This document shows, piece after piece, positions 37,540 through 48,066 of a stretch of DNA of 64,000 nt (its first letter is position 1; each line of letters starts with the position of its first letter). A program made the position numbers and the translations under genes. This DNA is from Baylisascaris procyonis (taxonomy: Eukaryota > Nematoda > Chromadorea > Rhabditida > Ascarididae). The notes under the pieces are model-generated. The model was not told where the DNA came from. It saw nothing but the letters and a program-made list of their open reading frames with translations, and did not search any database. The stretch covers positions 524,501 to 588,500 of the forward strand of contig JAZARR010000070.1 of NCBI GenBank assembly GCA_037389465.1. The letters are read 5' to 3'.

Positions 37540-40500
37540 GTTAGTTTTTTCTTGCATGCTGAAATCCAAGTTCTTTTATCCTGGAATCCAAATTCTTCAG
37601 TCCTTAAATATTGAAATATGCGTATTGTGAAATATTTTTTCATAACCAGTATATTACGTAGTTTATTAGTGCAGTATCAAGTAGTCAAATTCTAGACAAT
37701 GACCAATTCATTTGACAATGTCGATGCATTAATAGTGATGTACTTGATTAACAGAAGTGATGATAAGAGAGTATAAAGATGATTTGATATGACTTAAAAA
37801 ATGGAAAATTTTTATAAACTTACGGAATGCATTATGTTTTTAGCTGGTCAGGTTAAGGTGGTTCAGTTGAGTATATGATCGTTTTTTCAAGTTTCCGAAC
37901 TTGGCAGGTTGGAAAGAAAAGAAATATAGGAAAATAAAAAAAGGAAAATAGAAGTAAAATAAAAAGTCTACAAACACGAACAATAAGAAAGATAGCAGAG
38001 TAGAATGTAGAAAAGAACAATAAAACGGGCAGTAAAGCGAGACATCCACAAAGCAACAATTCCGGTTGATGTGCTTTCGTCGGGGTAGCAATAGCATGGA
38101 GCTCGAATTAACTCAACCGCAGTTTTTTTAATATATAATGGTGTAATCCGGGCGTGGAAGAGGTGTCTGTGGCATCTGCTTAAATTCGCGTCTTCGCTGT
38201 CTAAATTATCGCAATTGTTAGCCCAAACCACATTATGGCACTAAGGTTTTTGGTATCCCAAACTGTGAGTGAAATATTTTTTGGGAAATCTGCAATGAAC
38301 ACTGCTTAGTTGGCTTATTCAGGCTTTTTCAAATTGAACGTGACGTTCAAACTTAACGCATCTGTCTCTTAGATTCTCTGCCCTCTCTTCATGCACAAGC
38401 ATACAGGCGAATCAGAACAGCTTCGTAATAGTAATTAGGTTCCTGATAAGGAGTGGATGAAGGAGGGGGGAGGGTGTGGAGGAGATAAGCTTGCTTCTCT
38501 GGATTATGCACCCGTTCCTTTGAGTATCTAAAATAAATTTTTATCAGGCGGAATTACGTATGGATCGAAGCCTATCAAAACAATCACGGCAGCGAAGGGT
38601 TGAACAAGTTATAAAGGATGTAAGTGAAAATGCATCATGTTATGTTAGTCCTATCATGAAGAATCTTCCTCGAAAATTTAAAAGAGGTATCAGTTACATC
38701 TATCAAATATTGAGCATTGAGTGTGTGTTTATAATTCATAGAGCAAATGCATCGAATATTGTAATCATTGTGTAAAATTCAATTCCTTTCCTTACTTCGT
38801 AGAAACATTTTCGTATATAAGTATGCTACTTTCTGGTCGCCACTGTTTATAGAAGAAAATGTCAGGGAAGTAAAAGATAGCCTTTCCAGTGTTCACGTCA
38901 GTGGTTCTGTGGGAGTGTTCAAAATGTTCGAATGTTTCAGCTCGGGCTGGGCAGGTGTGAGAACACTCTAATTGGTGTGCCGAACAGATTGAAAGGTATT
39001 TCATGCGGAGAGAGCAAGCGACTTGCCTTTGCATGCGAGGTTGAGTTTATTCTGGATCATCATATGTTTTCTAGAACGTGGTTGGGCTTTAAAAAAGACT
39101 TCGATTCCCTTTACCTGTCGGATGGTGCTCTTCCAACCTCTCTCGTCCTCTATCTCAGATCTTCTCGTCTGTTTTAATGAGATGAAGATGCGAATGACTT
39201 TGTTGACGACAGTAAAGCAAGGAGAATAATTGGAAGAGGGAGGGGTACAGAGGTAGGATAGCAGCTTGGAATTTCCCTCTTTTACGAGCGTGATTTCGTT
39301 GAGAGTGTAGCATAGGTGAAGTGCTATTTGGCAGGTGGGAAACATCCGATCAGCAACATGTGCCGTGTTGATTAGTTGTTTGCGCATCTATAAGTAAGCA
39401 CGAGTACCGCGATTATAACTTCAAATATACTTCACTTAAAAAGTAAAGGAAGTTGTAGGCTCATCTGCATCAATCGCAGCAGGACTACTAGAAACTTTTC
39501 GGAAACATTTGGTAAGTCGTCGGTGAGCCTGGTAGCGTTTTGCGGTATCATCTCATGCCTGCAGAACTTTTTGACCAGCCTGGTACATCTATTTCGAAAG
39601 ACGCACTAGGAAAACCTGCGATTCCCTGATCGCATAACTGAGGCTTCATAATATTTTAGATTCTCACGGATCCGCCGATTTTATTCTGTGACGAGCCGAC
39701 ATCAGGACTCGACTCATTCATGGCCGCGCAGGTGGTGAGCTGTCTGAAAGACATGACAAAGCAGAAGAAGACCATCGTTGTGACTATACATCAACCATCG
39801 ACACAAGTGTTCCTCATGTTCGATAAGTATGATTATTTTCTTCTAACTTGGGGAATGAGCCGAGACTTAAATCAAGACGACGGTGGCAGACGTCTGGGGA
39901 ACATTCTCTGTTATTAGCTACTGCCGCCCAGTTCTTGGGCATTTCTATTTTCTAAAGCTGCTAAGCCTTTTTTTTGTACTGAGAACAGCTTTAGGCCGTT
40001 GCTACTTTACCGCAAACATATATTTTATCTTTCAAATTTTGAAGGCGTCATAACGAAACATGAGATTTATTATGAGGCTAGGAGTCGAAGCTTGATTTTC
40101 CCTATGAGCGGCCAAACGTCATCCTTGTCAGTGTGCTGTGGCCTCGTGTCACGGTAGAGAATGAATACCGGGGTCCTCACAATTCTTTGGGAACATTGAC
40201 ATCGGAAGCTTTCAAAGCAGCACTTGTCACTAACATCATCCTTTCATAATTTAAAATGTTACTACTAAAATATTCAACGCACGTAACAGATCAGAGTTCA
40301 TGTATTGATTAAGAAAATATTTCGAAATGATGTCATGCTATTCAATTACATAATATTACCAGAATTCTTTCAGTCTTTGCCTAATGGCGATGGGACAAGT
40401 CGCTTATTTCGGTCCAGTTTCAAAAGTTTGCGATTTCTGGAAAGAGTTAGCACTTCCGATGACGTCGTTTTTTTGCTATGGTACCATCACGATAGGGTTC

Positions 40501-43500
40501 TTATGGATTAACGTCCAACTTGTAAAAGAGGAAAAAATTAAGCAATTATAGAAAGAAAACAAATACAAGTATCTTCTAATAGGTCATGTGAGAGCTATTC
40601 CATTTTGTTGCCGTAGTACGTCATATATTGAAATAAGAAAAACTACCATATCGTGTACGTCACCATAGTGTGCGCCGTAAAAAGAGCATCAAAAACAGCC
40701 TAGAAATCAAGAAGGACGCCCATTTGAATGCTTGCACTCAGGGTTTATGACATGGTTTCAATCAGACAGGAGACGTTGATATTGCAGGATAGGGCTCGAA
40801 TGTCCACCAACATTCAGTCCAGCCGATCATATTATAAGGACACTATCGGTCACTGAGAATGACCAGTTGGCGTGTTATGACCGCATACGGGTATGTAGAT
40901 CTTCTTTTCTGCTCTCCAACTAATTTCATATTCGGCGTTAATAATTCAGCTGTTGGTAGTTCATTGTACTCTTCGATCATTTCTACTGTAAATCTAGATA
41001 AACGAAAGAGTACAGCGAGCCTTTCCTAGCTACCTTCAAACAGCAAATGGTACCCTAAAATTTTCAAGCCTTTTAGAGATTAATTGAGGGGAAGGGTTCT
41101 ATTGGGACATGATTATTTTCTTTGCCAATATTTTAGAGAATACAGCGTTAAAGAGTATAAGAAGTTTTTTCTCTGTTGGAGTGATCCATTAGAAAGAAAA
41201 GGTTTCCATTCAGGCAAGGATTATTATTCCTGCCAGGAGCTTGAGAGATGGGTCTACTGAGGCGGAGAGTTTATTGAAGGATATATTGTGGCTAAATAAG
41301 TGAAGTAACATTCCAACTTTCATATTGTAGATGATCCGTACAAAATATGAGGAATCCGGATACGGAATGAAAATGTATAGAAAAACACATGGGAAAGGCT
41401 CAAAACAAGTAATTGGCAATGCAGATTTGAGACAAGGAAAAAAGTATGGCGTTTGATTTTTTATGATGATTTTTGGCACAAGTGGCATCTGTGAGTAGAG
41501 TGACGAATGTAGCAGTTAATTTTACTTCGCTGGAATAATTTGGCTTTCTTGGTAGAACGGATTCAGTTGGCTTGTTTTTGAAACTTCATGATATTATCAC
41601 CTTAGTAATTAATATACCAGAACATGTTTGCTCTCATTTTCGTGATATTTAATAAATGAGTCGAAGGAAAAAAATCCAAAAATTGGTCGTACTCTTTGAA
41701 AGTTCTCATTTAGGTATCCGGCAGGATTTTTGACGCAGACCGGAGCGTTACTCAGACGTTCATTTCTTACTACGATTAGAGATCCGCTTCTATTGAAAGT
41801 GAAACTCATTCAAGTTGTGGTTAGTGAATTTTTTCTTTAACTGAAACCCATTGCACGATACTAGACTGCTCCCTGTAGATATAACGGCCCACATTTGTGT
41901 CGATGGGAAAAATAGATTTTCGGCCTCAATGGACGAAAAATCGGCTTCAAGAGCCTGGACTCCAGAAGAGCAATGAGATCCGAAAATTTTGGGGCGGAGA
42001 TTTGATGCAATTTCAGTGTCACTTTTTAAATCCTAAAACTGCAAGTTCAGAACCTCCCAAAGTTGTGGGACCGAAATTTCGGCGTTTCCATACAATCAGT
42101 CAGCCATATGGTCTGCTCATGTAAATAATAGCTGTCTATTCTTCCGAAAATTTATTTTTAGGCAACTTCGGCAGTTGTTGGGATTGTGAATTTTCGAACG
42201 GTAATCACTGGGCCAACGGTAATGAATATCGAAGGTGTTCTCTATAACACAGTGCGAGATATGAACTTCATGTTCCTTTTCCCATCGATAAACGTATGAA
42301 ACTTTCGTCTCGTTTTTTTGATGTTTTTCTTTTTATTGCTTGTTAAATAATATCAAAGACAAGTTTTTGCATTTTTTATGTTAGATCCAAATGCTGTTCA
42401 ACTTTAGCGAAGTTACAGACGTATAGAATGTGCAGAATCAGGTGCATTTAATACTTAAATCACTTTCATTGAGCACAATAAGCCGACATATTTAAGAAAA
42501 ATTGTTGGCTATTTTCGGTTTTTGCTGAAAAAAGTTACTAGCTGTGGTCGGGGTTTCACCTATTGAGGTGAACTCAATCATCTGCTTGTTGAGAATCCTA
42601 TTACAGGGAGTCGATGCACCATCAAAGTGAATAAGTTCATTTTAATAAGTAAATTTTCACTACTCGATTTTTCGTAAAATTTTCTAGCTTTGCGAATATG
42701 CTAATTTTTGCATGAATTGTCGTCGATTTTAGGTGATCACCTCTGAATTGCCGATATTTCTTCGAGAGCATCGCGCAGGCATTTATCGTGCCGAAACGTA
42801 CTACATAGCAAAATCACTTGCAGAGGTGAGTCATTGAAGCGCCTACCTGAAAAAAAAACCGCCACGAGTGTATTGGTGGCCACTATTTCTGGTTTCTGTT
42901 ATGTCGGAACTTGTCACTGATGCTATTAAGTTGGCATCCAATTAAAATGCCTTTCCAGCTTTTTTCGGCTTAGGTTTGTGAGCGACTGTTGTCGATGGTG
43001 AATGTATTGCAGATGCCACAGTATACAATATTACCGATTATTTATTCAACTATTGTTTATTTCATGACTGGTAAGGCTGCATTGCATATCCATTTGGTCT
43101 TCTTTAGCCGTAAGAAAATTGCAGCATTTTTCGAAAACATTCTGGATTTAAATCTGAAGTAAGTGAGCTCTGCTTTAGCTCAGTGATTATCCTTGTTTCA
43201 CCCCCACTCACTAGTTTCGAAATGCAATTAGAATGCTTTTGGTGTGGGGGAGGGAAAGGAGGGGTTGGTGGAGGAAGTGCTGTTAATTGGAAGCGGTCGA
43301 TGTCTCTTAACAAATACACCCCCATGCGTTTTGAAACACTTCTTGACTTTTCTTTGGGGAATCCGATTTCGTGCAAACGATAGAGTTTCAGGGTTGTATC
43401 CAGGTGTTGCTCCATTCTTCACCTACACCACAATCACAGTATTGGTGAACCATGTGGCCGTGTCTATAGGTATGCTATCAATTATTGTTCATTGCGTAGC

Positions 43501-46500
43501 GATGCTTGTGAATATCGTTGTACTTCTGTGCATCAGTGGTAGATCAATCATGGTGCAATGAATATCGGCGGCAGATCCAAATCATGGTAGACCAAGCGAT
43601 AGTGGTCGATTTGACCTACCAGTGTTTTTTAATGTACCATGGCTTGATCAGCCAGTGATCAGTGGTAGATCAAACCATGGTGGATTTCAAGTATCCACCA
43701 CAGTTTGATCTACTACCAATGATCAGTGCTTGGTCAAACCATGTTGGATCTCAAATATCATTTGTAGATCAAACCACGGCAGATTGTTAGGGGTAGGCCA
43801 GACCACGGCAGATCAAACGTGCCACTGTTGCTTGACCTACCATGACTTGATCTGCCACTGATATTTGATCTACCACCTATACTCGACCTACCACGCTTTG
43901 ATCTACCAGTGGTCAGTGGTAGGTCTAACTGTGATGGGTCAAGTATCATTGGTAGATCAGACCGTGATGGATCAAATATCATGGTTTGACCCACCACTGA
44001 TATTTGACCCATGATAATTTGATCCACCACTAATCACTGGTGAGTAAAACCATGGTGGATCAAACATCAGTAGTAGATCAAACCATGGCAGATCGAACGT
44101 TAGGGGCAGACCGATACATCAAATCTGTTACTATCGCTTGATCTACCATGATTTCACTTGCCGCTGATATTTGGTCCACCATGGTTTTACCTACCAGTGA
44201 TTAGTGGTAGATCGAACTATCATGGATCATATATCAGTGGTAGATCAAACCATGATGTTTTGATCTGTCACGGTTTGATCTGCCAATGGTGCTTGACCCA
44301 TCATAGTTTGATCCCCCACTAATCACTGGCAGATCAAACTGTGATTTATCAGATATCGGTGGTGGATCGAAAACCTACGGTGGATCGGAAGTCACTGATA
44401 GATCAAAAACCGGTAGTAGATGAGTTTGATCTACCAGTGACTTTTGATCAACCGCCAGTTTTTGATCTACTGTGGTAGAACAAACCATGGTACATCAAAA
44501 ATGGCGGTAGATCAAACACCAGTGGTTGATGAAATCTTGATCCACGACTGGTCTTTGATCTCCCGCCAGTTTTTGACCTACCACGGTTTGATCTCCCGCC
44601 ATTTTTTGATCTACCGCGGTTTGACCTCGGTAGATCGAAAAGTGGCGGGAGATCGGACCGTCGCAGGTCAACAAATGGTGGTAGATCAAACACCAGTGGT
44701 TGATGAAAGCTTGATCCACCACTGGGCTTTGATCTCCCGCCAGTTTTTGACCTACCACGGTTTGATCTCCCGCCATTTTTTGATCTACCGCGGTTTGACC
44801 TCGGTATATCGAAAAGTGGCGGGAGATCAGACCGTGGCAGGTCAACAAACGGCGGGAGATCAAGCCCTGGTAGGTCAAAAAATGGGGGATCAAACCATGG
44901 TAGATCGAAAAAGGGGCGGGAGATCAAACCTTGGTAGATCAAAAATGTGGGGGTAGATCAAAATTTTTTTTTTTGATCTACCGGTAGATCAAATTTTTTT
45001 GATCTACCGGTAGATCAAATTTTTTTGATCTACCGGTAGATCAAAAAAAAATTTTGATCTACCGGTAGATCAAAATTTTTGATCTACCCCCACATTTTTG
45101 ATCTACCAAGGTTTGATCTCCCGCCCCTTTTTTGATCTACCATGGTTTGATCCCCCAATTTTTTGATCTACCGAGGTCAGACTACGGTAGAACAAAAAAT
45201 GGCGGGAGATCAAAAACTAGTGGCAGACCAAAGCTTCACCTGCCACCGGTTTTTGATCTCCCGCCATTTTTTTGATCTACCGAGATCAGACCATGGCAGA
45301 GCAAAAAATGGCGGGAGATCAAAAACCAGCGGCAGATGAAGCTTTGGTCTACCACTGGTTATTGATCTCCCACCATTTTTTTGATCTGCCGAGATCAAAC
45401 CACGGTAGATCAAAAAATGGCAGGAGGTGAAACCATGGTAGATGGAAAAATGGCGGCGGATCAAAAATCACTGGTAGACCGGAGTTTGATCTACCAGTAA
45501 CCTCCGATCCACCGCCAGTTTTCGATCTACCACGGTCAATCAAAACATGGTAGATCAAAAACCAATGATACATCAAAAACCACTGGTAGATCAGACCGTC
45601 GTTTCACCTACCATGGCATATCAAAAGCCACTGTTAGATCAAGCCATGGTAGATCAAATATCAGTAGTACATCAAACCATGGTAGATCGGACGATAGCTG
45701 GTTCGATCTACCGTGGTCCGACCCACCGCTAGTATTCGATCTACCATGATCTGACCCACCGTCGTCATTTGATCAACCATGGTCCCACCCACCACGGTCA
45801 CTTGATCCACCATGGTCTGACCTACCGCTGACCTACCGTTCCGAAGCTCAGACCGAGGTAGCAAATTGTAACGGAGAATTAGCCCACAAGGGGAGCTGCC
45901 ACCCTCTTCAGCCCCTTGCTTTCTTCTGCGTGCGGTTGGGATCATAGGAAAAGGGGCAAAGTAATTTCCCAAACTCTCTCGCTCTTGCGTACTATTTCAC
46001 CCCCCAATCCAATTCCCAGTATCTCCGGTACATTAAGCCAAGGATGTCTTGAAAAAGGAAATACCCCGAGGCGTGGAATGGCGCACTGGACGCGTCCCGG
46101 GAAAAGATCCTGAATGAAAGTAGAAAGCTTTTCAATATGCCGAAAACCGTGGGTCACGACGAAATAAAAGTGAAAAAAAATCCCGCCCAACATGTTAACA
46201 CCACAGACCCTAAAACTCTACTTGACTCTCTACACGAAACCGGAATAGTAGCAAAGAGTTATGACCGAGACGTCCGTTAACTATGAAAAAAATTCCCCAT
46301 TTCCGAGTTTCGCCCGCCAACAAATCTCGCCTGCTCACTGGGCCGTTTTATCTAACGGAAAAAATTCTTCAAAATTCGAAGTTTTAGGAGAGTCAGATTG
46401 CCCATAACCTTCCTCAACCATGGATATTTTGTGAACGTTCCCCAAATTCCCACTCCCGGGTTTTGCCCACCAAGAGCACGCCTGCGCACCGAGCCATGTT

Positions 46501-48065
46501 ATCTAGTGGAGTAAAAATTATCAACAAAGCAGACCACACCATCAAATCCCTCGGCTGAAAAGTTAGCCAGAGCCCAAATTAATTAGTGACCCTCTGTACT
46601 AGGTTGACCCGAGGTCCTGAAAGTTTGAAAAAAAATCGACTCACTGAACTCGAGTTATTCGAGATTGGAATTTGATATCAGTGGCGACGGTCCCTTCATG
46701 GGGTTTATTTCAGTATTCCTCGTTACTTCTTCGAACCGTAACCCACCCCAACGAGTCAGAAATGCTAAAAAGAATAGAATAAAAGGAGAAAGAAAGAAAA
46801 AGAATAAATCTGAAAGAAGATAAGAAGATCCAGTGTTAACTACGAAATGTCAGTACGACCAAAATATCTCGACATTGAAATTTCAAAACTTCCAAAAGCA
46901 ATAGGTGTCTTGAGTTCCAAGGAACGAAGAGGATAAAAAAAAACTCAATTTTATCGAAAGTTACCTCGTCAAATATCAGAATAACTTAGCCATGTTCTGT
47001 GTGTAATAGATGACTATAAGCACATACGACTAGTGCACTGCAGTTGGAGGGCACATACTCTTATGTTATGCGCGCTGGGGGAGTGATTACTGCAAGCTCA
47101 GTGTTACGGTGACTACGGTGATCCACCTAACTACAGATCGCCATTCTACTGCTCATCCGCGTGGGCCCATTTATTTCGAAAAGGCTTTAAATTCAACACG
47201 TCCGTGAACCACACCAACGAGTATTTTTTCCCCTGCCATGACTGTTTTTTAATCCGTCAAACTGTGATAGCCGAGGAAGCTTATCTCTTCCCAACTATTC
47301 AGTGAAGAGTGCAGATTCCTCATGACGATATGACTGACAAGAAAAAACGAAGATTACAATTACAGCTTATGCGGGTGCCTGTATCTTTGGAGAGGATAGT
47401 TTAGCGTTGACTTATATGCCATGCTTCATTTTACCGATGCTTGTCTTCGGTGGCTTTTATATTAGTTTCCATTCGATCCCTTTCTATTTCAATTGGATTT
47501 CCTTCTTATCGTGGTTTCGTTATGGTTTCGAAACATTGCAAATCAATCAATGGATGAATATTGCTATCATCACCGGTATGAAAATTTCATTATTTGTTTC
47601 TTCATTGTACCCTTACCGAAAACAACCCGGAAACTTTCACGTTTTCCTGGATGTCCCTAATCAAATTGTGCATTGTAATATTCAAATAAGCGAAATTCAA
47701 GGTGTTTATCGCCATTTATTGCATGCAAGTTACGTTGTAATTAGTGCTGAACATTGCAGTGTGAGTACTGCAAATTGTAATAGCTGATAAAACACGCGTT
47801 CTCTGGCATAGGTTGACTAATAATTTAAGCTAATTTCCAGCAGTAGTAATTTTAAATGGTTTTAGGATGTGAGAATGGCACAACTACAAGTTCACCAGAT
47901 GATTACTGCCCAGCCCGCGATGGAACAGGTGTGCTATATCGTAGAGGAATGGGTACAACTCATTCTGTGATGTTCATCAATGGTGCTATCCTTCTCACTA
48001 TGTTTATCGTTTTCCGGCTGATTGGTCTCACTGCCCTTCTTCTTAGAGTGCAGATCACGAAATAA
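37418..48065 (+). CDS. ABC transporter, subfamily G (White-like half transporter), 3' fourteen exons
   Basis: This gene encodes a half-size ATP-driven membrane transporter with the ABCG order, nucleotide-binding domain first and six membrane segments after. Fourteen exons totalling 1,625 bases (about 540 residues) join with consistent phase at every junction. Visible motifs are the Q-loop (AYVQQADLF), signature (ISCGE), Walker B with catalytic Glu ([13 protein letters not shown]), H-loop (TIHQPST), a SPADH form of the family NPAD motif, and the [20 protein letters not shown] block between membrane segments. ABCG proteins are usually about 600-700 residues, so roughly the first 100, including start and Walker A, are missing and would lie upstream of 37,418. 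A homodimer or heterodimer is expected from the family; the substrate cannot be told. The first Gly of the signature is Cys. Confidence 0.93.
37540..38547 (+). other. ABCG intron (1.0 kb)
   Basis: Starts GTTAGT and ends TTTTTATCAG. A purine-rich stretch lies at about 37,910-37,990 and a short G-rich run near 38,460. The open frames on both strands have no recognisable protein. Confidence 0.8.
38548..38619 (+). CDS. ABCG exon 2: helical subdomain
   Basis: Seventy-two bases read AELRMDRSL then [10 protein letters not shown], the family segment between the Q-loop and the signature. Acceptor TTATCAG, donor GTAAGT; both ends are in phase 0. Confidence 0.93.
38941..39039 (+). CDS. ABCG exon 3: ABC signature, altered
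   Basis: Reads [19 protein letters not shown] followed by [12 protein letters not shown]. This is the position of the ABC signature, normally SGGE in ABCG proteins. TGC at 39,004-39,006 gives Cys for the first Gly. Acceptor GTTTCAG, donor GTTGAG. Confidence 0.93.
39040..39659 (+). other. ABCG intron (0.6 kb)
   Basis: Nothing recognisable; starts GTTGAG and ends AATATTTTAG. The longer reverse-strand frame here overlaps exon 3 and has no family resemblance. Confidence 0.8.
39660..39826 (+). CDS. ABCG exon 4: Walker B, D-loop, H-loop
   Basis: Reads [20 protein letters not shown], then [20 protein letters not shown], then [15 protein letters not shown]. The Walker B Asp, the catalytic Glu, the D-loop and the switch His are all intact. 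It ends after AA of a split codon at donor GTATGA. Confidence 0.96.
39827..40373 (+). other. ABCG intron (0.55 kb)
   Basis: No gene or repeat recognised; ends AATTCTTTCAG. Confidence 0.8.
40374..40445 (+). CDS. ABCG exon 5: end of nucleotide-binding domain
   Basis: Reads [20 protein letters not shown], then F-W-K. It ends at donor GTTAGC after GA; the next exon supplies G to complete Glu. The frame stays open past the donor for about 100 bases, but that extension does not resemble the family. Confidence 0.88.
40446..40787 (+). other. ABCG intron (0.34 kb)
   Basis: No feature seen; ends TTGATATTGCAG. Confidence 0.8.
40788..40890 (+). CDS. ABCG exon 6: SPADH motif
   Basis: Reads [20 protein letters not shown], then [14 protein letters not shown]. 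The PTFSPADH string corresponds to the conserved NYNPADF-like motif just before the linker. Donor GTATGT, phase 0. Confidence 0.92.
40891..41330 (+). other. ABCG intron (0.44 kb)
   Basis: No feature seen; ends CATATTGTAG. Confidence 0.78.
41331..41443 (+). CDS. ABCG exon 7: linker to membrane domain
   Basis: Reads [20 protein letters not shown], then a basic stretch ending GQGKK-type codons. The sequence is poorly conserved, as expected of this linker. It is supported by phase: it ends after AA of a Lys codon at GTATGG, and exon 8 supplies the G. Confidence 0.75.
41714..41819 (+). CDS. ABCG exon 8: first membrane segment
   Basis: Reads [20 protein letters not shown], then [15 protein letters not shown]. 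This is the family pattern of a basic amphipathic connecting helix, R-D-P, and the start of membrane helix 1. Acceptor TCATTTAG, donor GTTAGT. Confidence 0.93.
41820..42161 (+). other. ABCG intron (0.34 kb)
   Basis: Open on the plus strand for about 75 codons (41,897-42,124), but without resemblance to the family, and flanked by good splice sites. Ends ATTTTTAG. Confidence 0.78.
42162..42293 (+). CDS. ABCG exon 9: membrane segments 1-2
   Basis: Reads [20 protein letters not shown], then [20 protein letters not shown], then P-S-I-N. G-V-L-Y followed by a hydrophobic helix is typical of the second membrane segment. Forty-four codons, phase 0 at both ends. Confidence 0.93.
42294..42732 (+). other. 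ABCG intron (0.44 kb)
   Basis: AT-rich with no recognised element; ends GTCGATTTTAG. Confidence 0.8.
42733..42825 (+). CDS. ABCG exon 10: E-L-P-x-F-L-R-E-H block
   Basis: Reads [20 protein letters not shown], then [11 protein letters not shown]. This is one of the most conserved blocks of White-type transporters, the cytosolic loop between membrane segments 2 and 3. Acceptor GATTTTAG, donor GTGAGT. Confidence 0.96.
43013..43070 (+). CDS. ABCG exon 11: membrane segment 3
   Basis: A 58-base exon reading [19 protein letters not shown] plus one base of Gly. Acceptor TATTGCAG, donor GTAAGG. The phase agrees with exon 12. Confidence 0.91.
43071..43391 (+). other. ABCG intron (0.32 kb)
   Basis: Contains a short G-rich stretch near 43,240-43,275 (GGTGTGGGGGAGGGAAAGG), which resembles the satellite spacer but lacks its core. 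Ends GAGTTTCAG. Confidence 0.78.
43392..43469 (+). CDS. ABCG exon 12: membrane segment 4
   Basis: Reads [20 protein letters not shown], then HVAVSI. Hydrophobic, with the G-L-x-P opening usual at this place. It ends with one base of a split codon at donor GTATGC. Confidence 0.92.
44507..44878 (+). repeat. 183-bp tandem duplication inside the GATC cluster
   Basis: The segment starting GTAGATCAAACACCAGTGG at about 44,507 recurs at about 44,690 with few changes (for example GAAATCTTGATCC versus GAAAGCTTGATCC), continuing through CGGTTTGACCTCGG to a CAGGTCAACAAA sequence. Confidence 0.85.
44878..45163. repeat. Near-perfect 285-bp palindrome centred near 45,020
   Basis: The arm reading outward to the left, through GTGGGGGTAGATC at 44,947-44,959, is mirrored by GATCTACCCCCAC at 45,081-45,093. 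The arms continue to match for about 140 bases, with the same order of the words ACCAAGGTTTGATC, CCCGCCCC and ACCATGGTTTGATCCCCC. The centre is made of several GATCTACCGGTAGATC units separated by T- or A-runs. Confidence 0.92.
47366..47575 (+). CDS. ABCG exon 13: membrane segment 5 and extracellular loop
   Basis: Reads [20 protein letters not shown], then [20 protein letters not shown], then [23 protein letters not shown]. The F-G-G-F-Y-I and P-x-Y-x-x-W-x-S-x-x-x-W-x-R-Y-G-x-E blocks are hallmark ABCG sequence. Acceptor AATTACAG, donor GTATGA. Confidence 0.96.
47866..48065 (+). CDS. ABCG exon 14: last exon and stop
   Basis: Reads [10 protein letters not shown], a loop with two Cys, then [20 protein letters not shown] and a last membrane helix ending LLLRVQITK and TAA at 48,063-48,065. 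Acceptor GGTTTTAG. The short loop Cys pattern and final helix fit the family C terminus. Confidence 0.93.
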
Positions 48066-48066
48066 A
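48061..48066 (+). promoter_or_regulatory. AATAAA overlapping the ABCG stop codon
   Basis: The hexamer AATAAA spans the TAA stop codon. If it is the poly(A) signal the 3' untranslated region would be extremely short; no other AATAAA was seen on this strand before the convergent gene. Confidence 0.4.

Larger units (their letters stand above)
43540..45850. repeat. Dense inverted-repeat cluster of GGTAGATC / GATCTACC words
   Basis: For 2.3 kb nearly every 20-30 bases contain the word TGGTAGATCAAA or its reverse complement TTTGATCTACCA, often separated by short linkers such as ACCATGG, CCAGTGG and GGCGGGA. Both orientations are mixed, so the RNA could fold into many nested hairpins. No transposase or known element is recognisable. 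It sits wholly inside one intron of the ABCG gene. Confidence 0.93.
43470..47365 (+). other. ABCG intron (3.9 kb) carrying the GATC inverted-repeat cluster
   Basis: Joins exon 12 (phase 1) to exon 13 (starting CT, giving Ala). The repeat cluster fills about 43,540-45,850. The remainder, 45,850-47,365, holds no recognisable gene and has a purine-rich patch near 46,770-46,830. Frames of 60-170 codons inside the cluster exist on both strands because the words GGTAGATCAAA and TTTGATCTACC lack stops in several frames. Confidence 0.88.

Noticed and set aside
39001..39387. 128-codon minus-strand frame
   Set aside because: It is antisense to ABCG exon 3 and the following intron and resembles nothing recognisable.
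40446..40550. Longer version of ABCG exon 5 running to the stop near 40,550
   Set aside because: The frame is open but the residues leave the family; donor GTTAGC at 40,446 joins exon 6 with correct phase and restores the conserved sequence.
44448..44956. Overlapping frames of 132-170 codons on both strands in the GATC cluster
   Set aside because: They arise from stop-poor palindromic words and a tandem duplication; they lie inside an intron whose flanking exons join in phase.
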